Assembly: GCA_945897515.1 (NCBI GenBank)
Contig: CAMDFO010000055.1
Location: 1 to 32,233, forward strand
From: Rhodoplanes serenus
Lineage (GTDB): Bacteria > Pseudomonadota > Alphaproteobacteria > Rhizobiales > Xanthobacteraceae
Reading direction: 5' to 3'
Length of the DNA stretch: 32,233 nt
Shown here: in pieces, positions 19,220-26,948 of the stretch
Numbering within the stretch: the first letter of the stretch is position 1
How the letters are laid out: the number at the start of each line of letters is the position of its first letter
Made by a program: the position numbers and the translations under genes
Notes under the pieces: model-generated
Database searches by the model: none
Seen by the model: the letters and a program-made list of their open reading frames with translations, nothing else
What the model was told of the DNA's origin: nothing

Positions 19220-19537
19220 TTGGCAAAGAGTCCCCAGGACAAGGCCGACGCGCAGTTCAAGAAGGCGCAACAGGCGATCGATGGCGCCGCCGCGATGGCG
19301 CAGTACGAAGCAGAGGCTCATGCCACTCGCGAGAAGACCGCACGGCTGCGCGCTCTTCGTTTGGCGAAGGAAGAGGCTGACGCGGCCGAGGCCGCCAGCA
19401 AGCCTGCCACTGGAAAAAAGAAGACTGCCGCGAAATCGAAGACCGCCAACTCGAAGACTGCAAAGTCGAAGAAGGACAAGGGCGTCCCCTTGTCGGACTG
19501 GCTGTCATCCGAGCAGGGCGCAGGCCGGCGCAGCTAG
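19220..19537 (+). CDS. small lysine/alanine-rich hypothetical protein, TTG start
   Basis: A 105-residue protein beginning (TTG-initiated) MAKSPQDKADAQFKKAQQA. The first 65 residues look like a charged amphipathic helix or coiled coil (REKTARLRALRLAKEEAD); next comes a lysine/alanine/threonine repeat tract (SKTANSKTAKSKK-like, about 68-90), then a short end VPLSDWLSSEQGAGRR. I recall similar small proteins in Bradyrhizobium that end in a SDWL motif, without known function. The basic tract suggests nucleic-acid or membrane-surface binding, which is inference. It has its own ribosome site and may be transcribed with secA. Confidence 0.8.
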   Translation: MAKSPQDKADAQFKKAQQAIDGAAAMAQYEAEAHATREKTARLRALRLAKEEADAAEAASKPATGKKKTAAKSKTANSKTAKSKKDKGVPLSDWLSSEQGAGRRS

Positions 19538-19573
19538 AGCCTGATTGATTTTGGTTGAAGCACGCTCCGTTCG

Positions 19574-19591
19574 CTCCCGCGTAAGCGGGAG
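19574..19591. terminator. candidate hairpin terminator after the small lysine-rich gene
   Basis: CTCCCGC (19574-19580), loop GTAA, GCGGGAG (19585-19591): a perfect 7-bp stem with a tetraloop, 37 nt past the stop codon. No T-run follows, so termination may be weak or Rho-assisted. It stands between converging genes. Confidence 0.4.
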
Positions 19592-19628
19592 AAAGCCTTA
19601 CCAAAGGTAAGTGGCTCCGATCTATCGC

Positions 19629-19714
19629 CGTCATGCCCGGCCTTGTGCCGGGCATCCATGTCTTGGTTTGATCGACGCAAGACGTGGATGGCCGTGACAA
19701 GCACGGCCATGACG
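19629..19714. repeat. palindromic repeat, 'TCATGCCCGG' family, copy 3 (compact)
   Basis: The most regular copy. Ends CGTCATG / CATGACG; left hairpin GCCCGGCCTTGTGCCGGGC; right hairpin GGCCGTGACAAGCACGGCC; and a central stem ATCCATGTCTTG (19654-19665) against CAAGACGTGGAT (19678-19689) with one G:T mismatch. It lies between the convergent small lysine-rich gene and the solute-binding-protein gene. Confidence 0.85.
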
Positions 19715-19754
19715 TGGATGGAGCGCGTCTCGGCCGCCAAGGACGGCGCGCCCC

Positions 19755-20735
19755 CTATTTCCTTTGCATACCGAGAATCCGGGCCACGGCCGCGGTGTTC
19801 GCGCTCTGGGCCTTGAGCGTGGCGGCGAGCTCGTCCGGCCCACCGGGCCTGACGTCCTGGCCGGTGGCGGAAATCTTGGCCGTGATCGCCGGATCCTTGG
19901 CGGCCGCAATCACATCGGCGCCGATACGCTTGCGTAGCTCCAGCGGCATCCCCTTGGGGCCATACAGGCCCGCGGTGGTTTCCACCACGAGGCCGGGATA
20001 TCCGGCCTCGGCCACCGACGGAATGTCCTTGAACAGCGGCGAGCGCTCGCGTGCGGCGATCGCGATAATCCTGACTTTTCCGGCGTCCGCCAACGCGGTC
20101 ATGATGGCGACCGACGACAACAGAAACTGAATGCGATCTTCCGCCAGATCGCGGGCCGCCTGAACGATGTCGCGATAGGGAACCTTGATGACCTTCAAGT
20201 TCTCGCTTTTCAGGAAGGCATCCAGGGTGAATTCAGGGACGCCTGCCGCCCCTGCGGCGTTGATCTTCTCAGGTGTTACGCGCGCGGCCTTGACGAAATC
20301 GGCGACTGTCTTGACCGGGGACGATCCCGGCACGCTGACCGAGAGCACGGTGTCGGTGACGCGCGCGATCGGCGCAAGGTCGCGCTCCAGATCGTATGGC
20401 AGCTTTTCCTGCGTGTACGGATGAGCGAGGAACGACGCGCTGGATGCATAAAGCAGCACATGGTCGTCATTTGCGGAAATAAACGCGTTGATCGCGATCA
20501 GGCCGTCGCCCCCTGGCCGGTTCTCGACGACGACGGGCTTGCCCCATCGGGCGGTCAGGCGCTCGCCCATCAGGCGCGCCGCGATATCGGTAGCGCTGCC
20601 CGCGCCGAACGGCAGGATGAGCCGCACGTTGCGCTGCGGCCAATCCTGAGCGACTGCCGGCTGCGCAGCCAGCATTCCGAACAGGCAAACCGATGCGGCA
20701 AGCACACCGCAAATGAGCGTGTTGAATTTGGTCAT
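19755..20735 (-). CDS. tripartite tricarboxylate transporter (Bug-type) periplasmic substrate-binding protein
   Basis: A 326-residue Bug/TctC-family receptor with a signal peptide ending AQPAVAQ before DWPQRNVRLILPFGAGSATDIAARLMGE, the family opening. ENRPGG and VPYRD are further family landmarks. Such proteins bind carboxylates such as citrate in the periplasm and hand them to TctAB-type membrane partners, but none is nearby; orphan receptors are common in Bug-rich proteobacteria. Ligand cannot be inferred. It stands alone, 45 nt past the GIY-YIG gene stop on the same strand. Confidence 0.92.
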   Translation of the reverse strand: MTKFNTLICGVLAASVCLFGMLAAQPAVAQDWPQRNVRLILPFGAGSATDIAARLMGERLTARWGKPVVVENRPGGDGLIAINAFISANDDHVLLYASSASFLAHPYTQEKLPYDLERDLAPIARVTDTVLSVSVPGSSPVKTVADFVKAARVTPEKINAAGAAGVPEFTLDAFLKSENLKVIKVPYRDIVQAARDLAEDRIQFLLSSVAIMTALADAGKVRIIAIAARERSPLFKDIPSVAEAGYPGLVVETTAGLYGPKGMPLELRKRIGADVIAAAKDPAITAKISATGQDVRPGGPDELAATLKAQSANTAAVARILGMQRK

Positions 20736-20780
20736 GACACCCCTCTGTGATCTTTCGTTATTCTAGCGCCGCACTCGCAA

Positions 20781-21059
20781 TCATTTCACTCTGATTTTAC
20801 GCCTTCCCGTCATGTGCTGCGCCAGCAGCTTGCGGAATGCGCGGTCGCGCTTGAGGTGCCATTCGCGGCTCATGGCCTCCTGCCGGGTGTCGTAGCGCTC
20901 AGAATGCAGCAGCACCCAGACGCGGCCGCGGGTGCTGCGGGCTCCGGTGCCGGCGTTGTGGCGGGCCAGTCGCTTGTCCAGATCGTTGGTCCAGCCGACA
21001 TAGGTGAGATGGCGATCGCCGCCGGACCATCCGAGGACGTAGACGAAGCAATCCGTCAT
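20781..21059 (-). CDS. GIY-YIG nuclease superfamily protein (UPF0213/YhbQ-like)
   Basis: A 92-residue single-domain protein. The GIY half is seen as FVYVLG with Tyr7, the YIG half as YVGWTND (20-26), followed by DKRLARHNAGTGARSTRGR and QEAMSREWHLKR, which carries the usual metal-binding glutamate. Members of this small stand-alone group are often annotated as putative endonucleases; the cellular role of most is unknown. Not associated with a recombinase or restriction gene. A hairpin and an 88-nt gap separate it from the L,D-transpeptidase gene upstream. Confidence 0.9.
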   Translation of the reverse strand: MTDCFVYVLGWSGGDRHLTYVGWTNDLDKRLARHNAGTGARSTRGRVWVLLHSERYDTRQEAMSREWHLKRDRAFRKLLAQHMTGRRKIRVK

Positions 21060-21096
21060 GGTCTGTCTGTCATGGCGTTATCGCCGCCGGGAATCA

Positions 21097-21123
21097 AATC
21101 GCCGGGCAAATGGCCCGGCGATT
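21097..21123. terminator. hairpin at the end of the L,D-transpeptidase gene
   Basis: AATCGCCGGG (21097-21106) pairs exactly with CCCGGCGATT (21114-21123) around a 7-nt loop: a perfect 10-bp stem 24 nt past the stop codon of the minus-strand gene at 21148. On that strand it is followed by TGATTCCC, without a full T-run, so it is only a candidate terminator. Confidence 0.45.
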
Positions 21124-21147
21124 GGCTTGAACAATACAGAGCACGGA

Positions 21148-22695
21148 CTACCGGAACGCCGACCAGCGGCTGTCGAAGCTTCCCGTAGGCATCGGTGCTG
21201 CCGCACCGCTCATGACGGTGCCCGGAGCCGCGGCTGGCGCCGGTGCGGGAGCCGCAGCCTGTCGGACGGGTTCGGCGGCTTCCTGCTTCGGGCGGATGGC
21301 GCCGGGCGCCGCCGCTGTTTTGACCGGGCGCGCGACGGGCTTCTTCGGCGTCGGAATAGCTTCCGGCGGTTCAGGATCAGGATCCGATCCGCGCAGGCCG
21401 ATGAACCGCGCCATGCGGGTGAGCGCGTTGGCGTCGTCTTTCTTGGACGACGCACTTGAAGCCGATTTCGAGCTCGATGAAGAGAACAGGCTGCCGAACA
21501 GGTTGCCGGAACCCGATGCCGGCACGGCGACCTCTACGGTTTCGCCGGAGGTCGTAGCCGACGCGACCCGAACCGGCTGAGCAGCCGAAGTTGCGCTACG
21601 CATCGTCGTCGGCGCAGCGACCGGGGCAGCCACGCTATCGGCGCCGCTGTAGGCCGCGAATTCAGGGGTCTGCGGCGGACGAACGTGAGCCGGGATGGTG
21701 CCGGGCAGCGACGCTAGCGAGAAGCCAGCCGGCGCGACGCCGACCTCGTTGCGCTTGACCGCGGCCGCGAACACCGGGTGCATGCCGCCGTCGGCGTTGG
21801 TGCGGATCGGAGAGACCGGGGTGCCGCGGGTGATCAGCTCGGCGGTCTGGAACTCGTCGCGGCGCTGCTTGTCCTGCACCGCTTCGGCGACGTCGCTCGG
21901 AACTTCATACACCGGGCACTTGCCGGCGGAGCTGAACGACAGCGGCCGAGACGGATCGGAAGGGTTCTGCGCGTCGAACACGTAGCGCTTCTCGCAGACG
22001 TCGACCTTGGTTTCGAGCCGCGTCACTTCGAAATGGTCGTTGCCCTTCTTGAGCATCTTCCAGAACGCCATGTGCGGATTGGCGCGATGCTTGGCCATGT
22101 TCTGCGCGGTCATCCGGAACGGATAGGCCTGCACCTGGAACGAGCGCTGGCCGCCGAAGAACGCCTCGCGCCCAAGACCGTAGATCTCGGTGATCTGCTC
22201 GTCGGTCATCGAGTAGCAGCCGCGCGACGAGCAATCGCCATGCACCATCAGGTGCGCGCCGGTGCGGCCATGCGAGCGGTCGAACGCGTTCGGATAGCCG
22301 AGGTCGAAGGCCAGATAGAACTGCGAGTTCGGATTCATCTGCCCGGGCGTGATCGTATAGAAGCCCTCGGGCGCCTGGCGGTCGCCTTCCTTGATCTTGG
22401 GACCAAGCTCGCCCGACCAGCGGCAGATCGGATAGGTCTTCAGCAACGCGAACCGCCCGCTGCGATCCTGCTTCCAGACCTCCATCTCGGATTCTTGCTT
22501 GAACACGCGGATCAGGATCGGGGAATCCTTGTCCATGCTCTTCTGCTCGATCTCCGAGATCATCTTCTCGGAGAGCGGCTTGAGCGCTTTGGACGGGATG
22601 TTGGTGGTGCCGTCGGTGTTGCAGCCCGCAAGCGCAGCCGCTGCGAGGATCGCTGCGGACGCCAAGAGCGTGCGGACGAGCGGTCTACGGTTCAA
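21148..22695 (-). CDS. YafK-type murein L,D-transpeptidase-like lipoprotein
   Basis: A 515-residue envelope lipoprotein. A signal sequence ends in a lipobox LAGC with Cys25; the YkuD-type catalytic domain (about 55-230) holds HGDCSSRGCYSM, with His152 and Cys160 as catalytic residues. The closest known relative I can name is E. coli YafK/DpaA, reported to detach Braun lipoprotein from peptidoglycan. After about residue 270 comes a long region without a known domain: alanine/proline-rich, then a serine/lysine tract (SSSSKSASSASSKKDD) and a proline/alanine-rich end. I choose the TTG at 22695, with GGGGAG 7 nt before it and a promoter at 22744-22772; the earlier TTG at 22728 sits too close to the predicted transcript start. 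Confidence 0.88.
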   Translation of the reverse strand: MNRRPLVRTLLASAAILAAAALAGCNTDGTTNIPSKALKPLSEKMISEIEQKSMDKDSPILIRVFKQESEMEVWKQDRSGRFALLKTYPICRWSGELGPKIKEGDRQAPEGFYTITPGQMNPNSQFYLAFDLGYPNAFDRSHGRTGAHLMVHGDCSSRGCYSMTDEQITEIYGLGREAFFGGQRSFQVQAYPFRMTAQNMAKHRANPHMAFWKMLKKGNDHFEVTRLETKVDVCEKRYVFDAQNPSDPSRPLSFSSAGKCPVYEVPSDVAEAVQDKQRRDEFQTAELITRGTPVSPIRTNADGGMHPVFAAAVKRNEVGVAPAGFSLASLPGTIPAHVRPPQTPEFAAYSGADSVAAPVAAPTTMRSATSAAQPVRVASATTSGETVEVAVPASGSGNLFGSLFSSSSSKSASSASSKKDDANALTRMARFIGLRGSDPDPEPPEAIPTPKKPVARPVKTAAAPGAIRPKQEAAEPVRQAAAPAPAPAAAPGTVMSGAAAPMPTGSFDSRWSAFR

Positions 22696-22743
22696 CGCGA
22701 AACTCCCCGACCGGTGGGCTTTCCCCAAACCTTCAATGAAGGA

Positions 22744-22772
22744 TCGTTAGCCCCAAGCCACCGGAACTGCAA
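22744..22772 (-). promoter_or_regulatory. candidate promoter for the L,D-transpeptidase gene
   Basis: Minus-strand TTGCAG (22767-22772) and TAACGA (22744-22749) with a 17-nt spacer. It would start transcription near 22737, about 42 nt before the TTG at 22695. The -10 box is a moderate match, so this is a suggestion. Confidence 0.35.
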
Positions 22773-22910
22773 GAGAAAAGCCCCGGCGCGCGGTCCCGAT
22801 TGAGCACGGTTAAGGTGAACGAACGGTAAAATTGTGGCCGAATCCGGGGGGATTATCCCGTGTCCCCGGCGAGCGCGGCATTTATTGCTGGAATCCGCCG
22901 GACTGCGGCT

Positions 22911-23867
22911 TCAGGTCAGGCTGCGCCCGATCGCCAGGAACTTGTCCCTCCGTTGCCGGCGCACGGTTTCGCGGTCCAGTCCACGAAGCTCAGAGAGGGC
23001 GTCGGCGATGGCATCCGCGGTCGCGGCGATGGCGGTCTTCGGCTCGCGGTGGGCGCCCCCCACCGGCTCCGGAACGATCTTGTCGATGATGCCGAAGCGA
23101 TCGAGATCGACCGCCGTGATCTTCATGTTGGTGGCGGCATCCTGCGCCTTGGTGCTGTCGCGCCACAGAATGGAGGCTGCCCCTTCGGGCGAGATCACGC
23201 TGTAGATGGCGTGTTCCAGCATCAGCACGCGGTTGGCGGTAGCCAATGCGATCGCGCCGCCGGACCCGCCTTCGCCCAGGATGACGGCGATGTTGGGCAC
23301 GCTGAGGCCGAGGCAGGCGTCGGTCGAACGGGCGATCGCCTCGGCCTGGCCGCGCTCCTCGGCCCCGATACCGGGGTAGGCGCCGGCGGTATCGACGAGT
23401 GCCAGAACCGGAATATCGAAACGATCCGCCATTTCCATCAGCCGTACCGCCTTGCGGTAGCCCTCTGGCCTAGCCATGCCGAAATTGTGCTTGAGCCGGG
23501 CCTCGGTGCTGGAGCCTTTTTCGTGGCCGATGACGCAGATGCTTTCGCCGCGGAACCGGCCGAAACCGCCGACGATCGCCTCGTCCTCGCCGAACTTCCG
23601 GTCGCCGGCGAATGCCACGAACTCGGTGATCATGCCGTTGATGTAGTCGAGGCAGTGCGGGCGCTGCGGATGGCGCGCCACCTGGGTTTTCTGCCAGGGC
23701 GTCAGCCCGGCGTAGAGGTCTTTCAGCGCCTCCGAAGCCTTGGCCTCCAGCCGGGCGATATCCTCGGCGATGGCGACGGCGTTGCCGCTCTCGGCCATCG
23801 CGCGCAGTTCCTCGACCTTGGCTTCAAGCTCGGCGACCGGCTTTTCGAAATCGAGATAGCTGCGCAT
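22911..23867 (-). CDS. accA: acetyl-CoA carboxylase carboxyltransferase subunit alpha
   Basis: The alpha subunit, with AccD, transfers the carboxyl group from biotin to acetyl-CoA to make malonyl-CoA for fatty-acid synthesis. The 318-residue protein opens MRSYLDFEKPVAELEAKVEEL, has the RPHCLDYI stretch, GRFRGESICVIGHEKG, and the oxyanion-hole-forming GEGGSGGAIALA typical of the crotonase-fold carboxyltransferase. Full length and undamaged. It follows xerD by 93 nt on the same strand; accD is not in the window. Confidence 0.97.
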   Translation of the reverse strand: MRSYLDFEKPVAELEAKVEELRAMAESGNAVAIAEDIARLEAKASEALKDLYAGLTPWQKTQVARHPQRPHCLDYINGMITEFVAFAGDRKFGEDEAIVGGFGRFRGESICVIGHEKGSSTEARLKHNFGMARPEGYRKAVRLMEMADRFDIPVLALVDTAGAYPGIGAEERGQAEAIARSTDACLGLSVPNIAVILGEGGSGGAIALATANRVLMLEHAIYSVISPEGAASILWRDSTKAQDAATNMKITAVDLDRFGIIDKIVPEPVGGAHREPKTAIAATADAIADALSELRGLDRETVRRQRRDKFLAIGRSLT

Positions 23868-23960
23868 TTGAAGAAAATATCGCCTCTGAGTGCCGCCGGC
23901 CGGAGCGAAACTGGCCTCTGACAGGGTTTTAAGTCAAGCAATGGCGGAACTGGGGCTGTT

Positions 23961-24896
23961 TCACTCCTCGGACAAGGGGTGCAGGTCGCGAACCAGGCTT
24001 TTCAGCCGCTCTTCCAGGACATGGGTGTAGATCTGGGTTGTCGAAATGTCGGCGTGGCCGAGCAGCGTCTGCACCACGCGGAGATCGGCGCCGTTCTGCA
24101 GCAGGTGGCTGGCGAAGGCGTGGCGCAGCACGTGCGGGCTGACCTGGCTCGGCTTGAGGCCGGCCGCGCCGGCGAGCCCCTTCAATTCGCGGGCGAAATG
24201 CTGGCGGGTCAAATGTCCGCTTTCGCCGAACGACGGAAACAGCCATTTCGATTTCTCGTGCTTGGCTTCGGTGCGCAACGCGAGATAGTCCGCCATCGTC
24301 TGCTTGGCTGCATCGTTGAGCGGCACCAGCCGCTCGCGGCCGCCTTTGCCCTTCACGACCAGCATGCGCTGATCGCGCCGCGCCGCCGAATCCGGCAGCG
24401 CCACCAGTTCGGAAACGCGCAGGCCCGTCGCGTAGAGCACCTCCAGCAGGCATGCCAGCCGAGCGGCGCGCAGCCGCTCGGGCAGCGTTTCCGCCGACAA
24501 TCCTGCGCGCGTCTGTGCGAGAAGATCGTCGACCTGCTTCACCGACAGCACCTTTGGCAAGCTGCGTCCGCGCTTAGGCCCTTCGATCACCGCGGCCGGA
24601 TCGTCGGCGCGATGGCCCTCGCTGTAGAGAAAGCGATAAAGCTGGCGGATCGCGGAAAGCCGCCGCGCAACCGAAGCCGCCGCCAGTCCGCGTTTCGCGA
24701 GCTGGCCGAGATGGCCGCGAAGATCGTCGTTGTCCGCGGTCGCGACGGTGCGCCGCGCGGCGGCGAGAGCGGCGGAGAAATCCACCAGGTCGCGCCGGTA
24801 GGCGTCGAGCGTGTTCCGGGCCGCGCCGCGTTCGGCCGCGAGCATGTCGAGGAACAGCTCGATCAGAGTGTCGTCGGATTGCGGCCGGCGGGCCAT
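23961..24896 (-). CDS. xerD: tyrosine recombinase XerD
   Basis: XerD with XerC resolves chromosome dimers at dif. The 311-residue protein has an N-terminal SAM-like DNA-binding domain (to about 105) and a catalytic domain with the complete active set: Arg160 (ATGLRVSEL), Lys184 (VKGKGG), His255 and Arg258 (SPHVLRHAFASHLL), His281 (LLGHADIS) and Tyr290 (TTQIYTHV). The core-genome setting between aroK and accA argues for the housekeeping recombinase and not a phage integrase. The 49-residue membrane protein gene ends 14 nt upstream. No dif-like site was searched for computationally. Confidence 0.94.
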   Translation of the reverse strand: MARRPQSDDTLIELFLDMLAAERGAARNTLDAYRRDLVDFSAALAAARRTVATADNDDLRGHLGQLAKRGLAAASVARRLSAIRQLYRFLYSEGHRADDPAAVIEGPKRGRSLPKVLSVKQVDDLLAQTRAGLSAETLPERLRAARLACLLEVLYATGLRVSELVALPDSAARRDQRMLVVKGKGGRERLVPLNDAAKQTMADYLALRTEAKHEKSKWLFPSFGESGHLTRQHFARELKGLAGAAGLKPSQVSPHVLRHAFASHLLQNGADLRVVQTLLGHADISTTQIYTHVLEERLKSLVRDLHPLSEE

Positions 24897-24910
24897 CGGT
24901 CTTAACCGAG

Positions 24911-25060
24911 TTAGCGATGCCGCATCAGCTTGTCAGGCGGGATCGTGACCGTGATTTCGCGCGGCTTGGGTTCGATGAACGTGGCAAGCGAGAACACCGC
25001 GGCATAGCCAAGGCCCCCCAGCAGTCCGACAACCAGCAGAAATCGAAACAGGCTTGGCAT
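24911..25060 (-). CDS. 49-residue single-pass membrane protein upstream of xerD
   Basis: Read from an ATG at 25060 to TAA at 24911-24913: MPSLFRFLLVVGLLGGLGYA is a positively charged start and one hydrophobic segment (to about 27), followed by the polar tail FIEPKPREITVTIPPDKL and MRHR. The order charge, membrane helix, periplasm-or-cytoplasm tail suggests a bitopic inner-membrane protein. I recall a short protein with a very similar PKPREITVTxPPDK tail at the same place in Bradyrhizobium. Function unknown. It ends 14 nt before xerD and its start is 117 nt from the divergent aroK start, so it likely heads the xerD-accA transcript. Confidence 0.8.
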   Translation of the reverse strand: MPSLFRFLLVVGLLGGLGYAAVFSLATFIEPKPREITVTIPPDKLMRHR

Positions 25061-25176
25061 CGTGCAATTTCACCGGCCGCGCTCAGGGCGGCATTCTTGG
25101 GCGGCGCTTATCGGGCGGCGTTTTACCATTCCGGCGGGCGGTTTATGCAAGCGCCGGTTTTCGCTACAAGTGTACC

Positions 25177-25797
25177 ATGTCGGATATAGCCCTGCATAAC
25201 GGCGCCGCAACACTGCCTGAATCCGCCTTGGGGGCGGCGCTCGGCCGGCGTTCAGTCGTGCTTGTCGGCATGATGGGCGCGGGCAAGTCCTCGATCGGGC
25301 GGCGGCTCGCCACCCGGCTCGGAATTCCGTTCGTGGATGCCGACACCGAGATCGAAAAGGCAGCCCAGATGACGATTTCCGAGATTTTCGCCAAGCACGG
25401 CGAACCGGATTTCCGTCATGGCGAGGCGCGGGTTATCGCCAGGCTGCTCGACAGCGGCCCGCAGGTGCTGGCGACCGGTGGCGGGGCTTTCATGAACGCG
25501 GAAACCCGCGCCCTGGTCCGGGACAAGGGCATTTCGGTCTGGCTGCGGGCCAACGTGGAGGTGCTGATTCGCCGGATCAAGCGCCGCGGCGACCGGCCGC
25601 TGCTCAAGGACGGCGATCCGGCTGAAACGCTCCGGCGTTTGATCGATGAGCGCCACCCCACGTATGCCGAGGCCGACATCACCGTCGAATCGCGCGAGGT
25701 GCCGCATGACACGATCGTCGAAGAGATCGTCGTGGGCCTTTGCGCGGACCCGCGCGTGACTGCCGTGCCGCACGATTCTGGAGAACCAATGCCATGA
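25177..25797 (+). CDS. aroK: shikimate kinase
   Basis: Phosphorylates shikimate at the 3-position in the pathway to chorismate and aromatic amino acids. From the ATG at 25177 it has 206 residues: a 25-residue lead-in, the P-loop GMMGAGKSS (31-39), DADTEIE with the substrate-binding aspartate, DFRHGEARVI, ATGGGAF and the RPLLKDGDP lid region. The frame is open further upstream to 25054 but that part reads as the antisense of the small membrane gene. The stop overlaps the aroB start as ATGA. Confidence 0.95.
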   Translation: MSDIALHNGAATLPESALGAALGRRSVVLVGMMGAGKSSIGRRLATRLGIPFVDADTEIEKAAQMTISEIFAKHGEPDFRHGEARVIARLLDSGPQVLATGGGAFMNAETRALVRDKGISVWLRANVEVLIRRIKRRGDRPLLKDGDPAETLRRLIDERHPTYAEADITVESREVPHDTIVEEIVVGLCADPRVTAVPHDSGEPMP

Positions 25798-26948
25798 CTG
25801 CGCCACTGCGCTCAGGCGATCCGATCCTGGTCAACGTGGGCCTTGGCACGCGCGCCTACGACATCCTCATCGGCCGCGGCCTGCTCGCCTCGCTCGGCGC
25901 GCGCGTCGCGGCGCGCAAGCCGGGGAGCAAGGCCGCTATCGTCACCGACGAGACGGTGGCGCGCCATCATCTGGCCGCCGCGCAGGCCGCGCTCCAGAGC
26001 GCCGGCATCGATGCGACGCCGATCATCGTGCCGGCCGGCGAAAGCACCAAGAGCTTCGCCATGCTGGAGCGGGTTTGCGATGCGCTGCTTGCCGCGCGCA
26101 TCGAGCGCGACGACCTCGTGGTGGCGCTCGGCGGCGGCGTGGTCGGCGATCTTGCGGGCTTTGCGTCGGCGGTGGCGCGCCGCGGCGTCGACTACGTGCA
26201 GGTGCCGACGACGCTGCTGGCGCAGGTCGATTCGTCCGTCGGCGGCAAGACCGCGATCAATTCCAGCCATGGAAAAAATCTGGTCGGTGCGTTTTATCAG
26301 CCGGTCCTGGTGCTGGCCGACACCGCGTTGCTCGATACGTTGCCGGAGCGCGAATTCCGCGCCGGCTACGCCGAGGTGGTGAAATACGGCTTGCTTGGCG
26401 ATCTCGAATTCTTCGAATGGCTCGAAGTGAATTGGCGCGACGTGTTCGCCGGCGGCCCGGCGCGCGGCAATCTCGCGGCGCCGCGCGAATATTCCGTGCT
26501 CAAGAGCGTGCAGGCCAAGGCGGAAATCGTTGCGCGCGACGAGCACGAGCATGGCGACCGCATGCTGCTCAACCTCGGCCACACCTTCGGACACGCGTTC
26601 GAGGCTGCCGCCGGTTTCTCCGACAAGCTGCTGCATGGCGAGGCGATCGGTCTCGGCATGGCGCTCGCATTCGAGTTTTCGGCGCGGCGCGACTTGATGT
26701 CCAAGGCCGATGCCGACCGGGTCATCCGTCATCTTGCCATCGTGGGGCTGCCGACGAAGATCAGCGATCTGCGGTTTGGCGCTCCTGGCATCGATAGGCT
26801 GATGGACCTGATCGCGCAGGACAAGAAGGTCAAGCGTGGCGCGCTCACCTTCATTCTCGCGCGCGGCATCGGTTCGGCCTTTGTCGCGCGCGACGTCGAC
26901 GCCGAGGAGATTCGTACCTTCCTGGCCGAGAAGCTCGCTTCACGATGA
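25794..26948 (+). CDS. aroB: 3-dehydroquinate synthase
   Basis: Converts DAHP to 3-dehydroquinate, the second step of the shikimate pathway. The 384-residue protein has ALGGGVVGDLAGFAS and PTTLLAQVDSSVGGKT for NAD binding, GYAEVVKYG, NLGHTFGHAFE and LLHGEAIGLGM, which contribute the metal-binding Glu and His residues. The ATG at 25794 overlaps the aroK stop by 4 nt; GGAG lies 11 nt upstream. Its own stop overlaps the next gene in the same manner, so the three are translated as a unit. Confidence 0.97.
   Translation: MTAPLRSGDPILVNVGLGTRAYDILIGRGLLASLGARVAARKPGSKAAIVTDETVARHHLAAAQAALQSAGIDATPIIVPAGESTKSFAMLERVCDALLAARIERDDLVVALGGGVVGDLAGFASAVARRGVDYVQVPTTLLAQVDSSVGGKTAINSSHGKNLVGAFYQPVLVLADTALLDTLPEREFRAGYAEVVKYGLLGDLEFFEWLEVNWRDVFAGGPARGNLAAPREYSVLKSVQAKAEIVARDEHEHGDRMLLNLGHTFGHAFEAAAGFSDKLLHGEAIGLGMALAFEFSARRDLMSKADADRVIRHLAIVGLPTKISDLRFGAPGIDRLMDLIAQDKKVKRGALTFILARGIGSAFVARDVDAEEIRTFLAEKLASR

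Noticed and set aside
20781..21059. GIY-YIG homing endonuclease
   Set aside because: It is the short UPF0213-like stand-alone type, not inside an intron or intein.
23961..24896. Integrase of a mobile element
   Set aside because: The recombinase has the housekeeping XerD pattern and lies in a conserved core-gene setting; no other mobile-element genes or attachment repeats are present.
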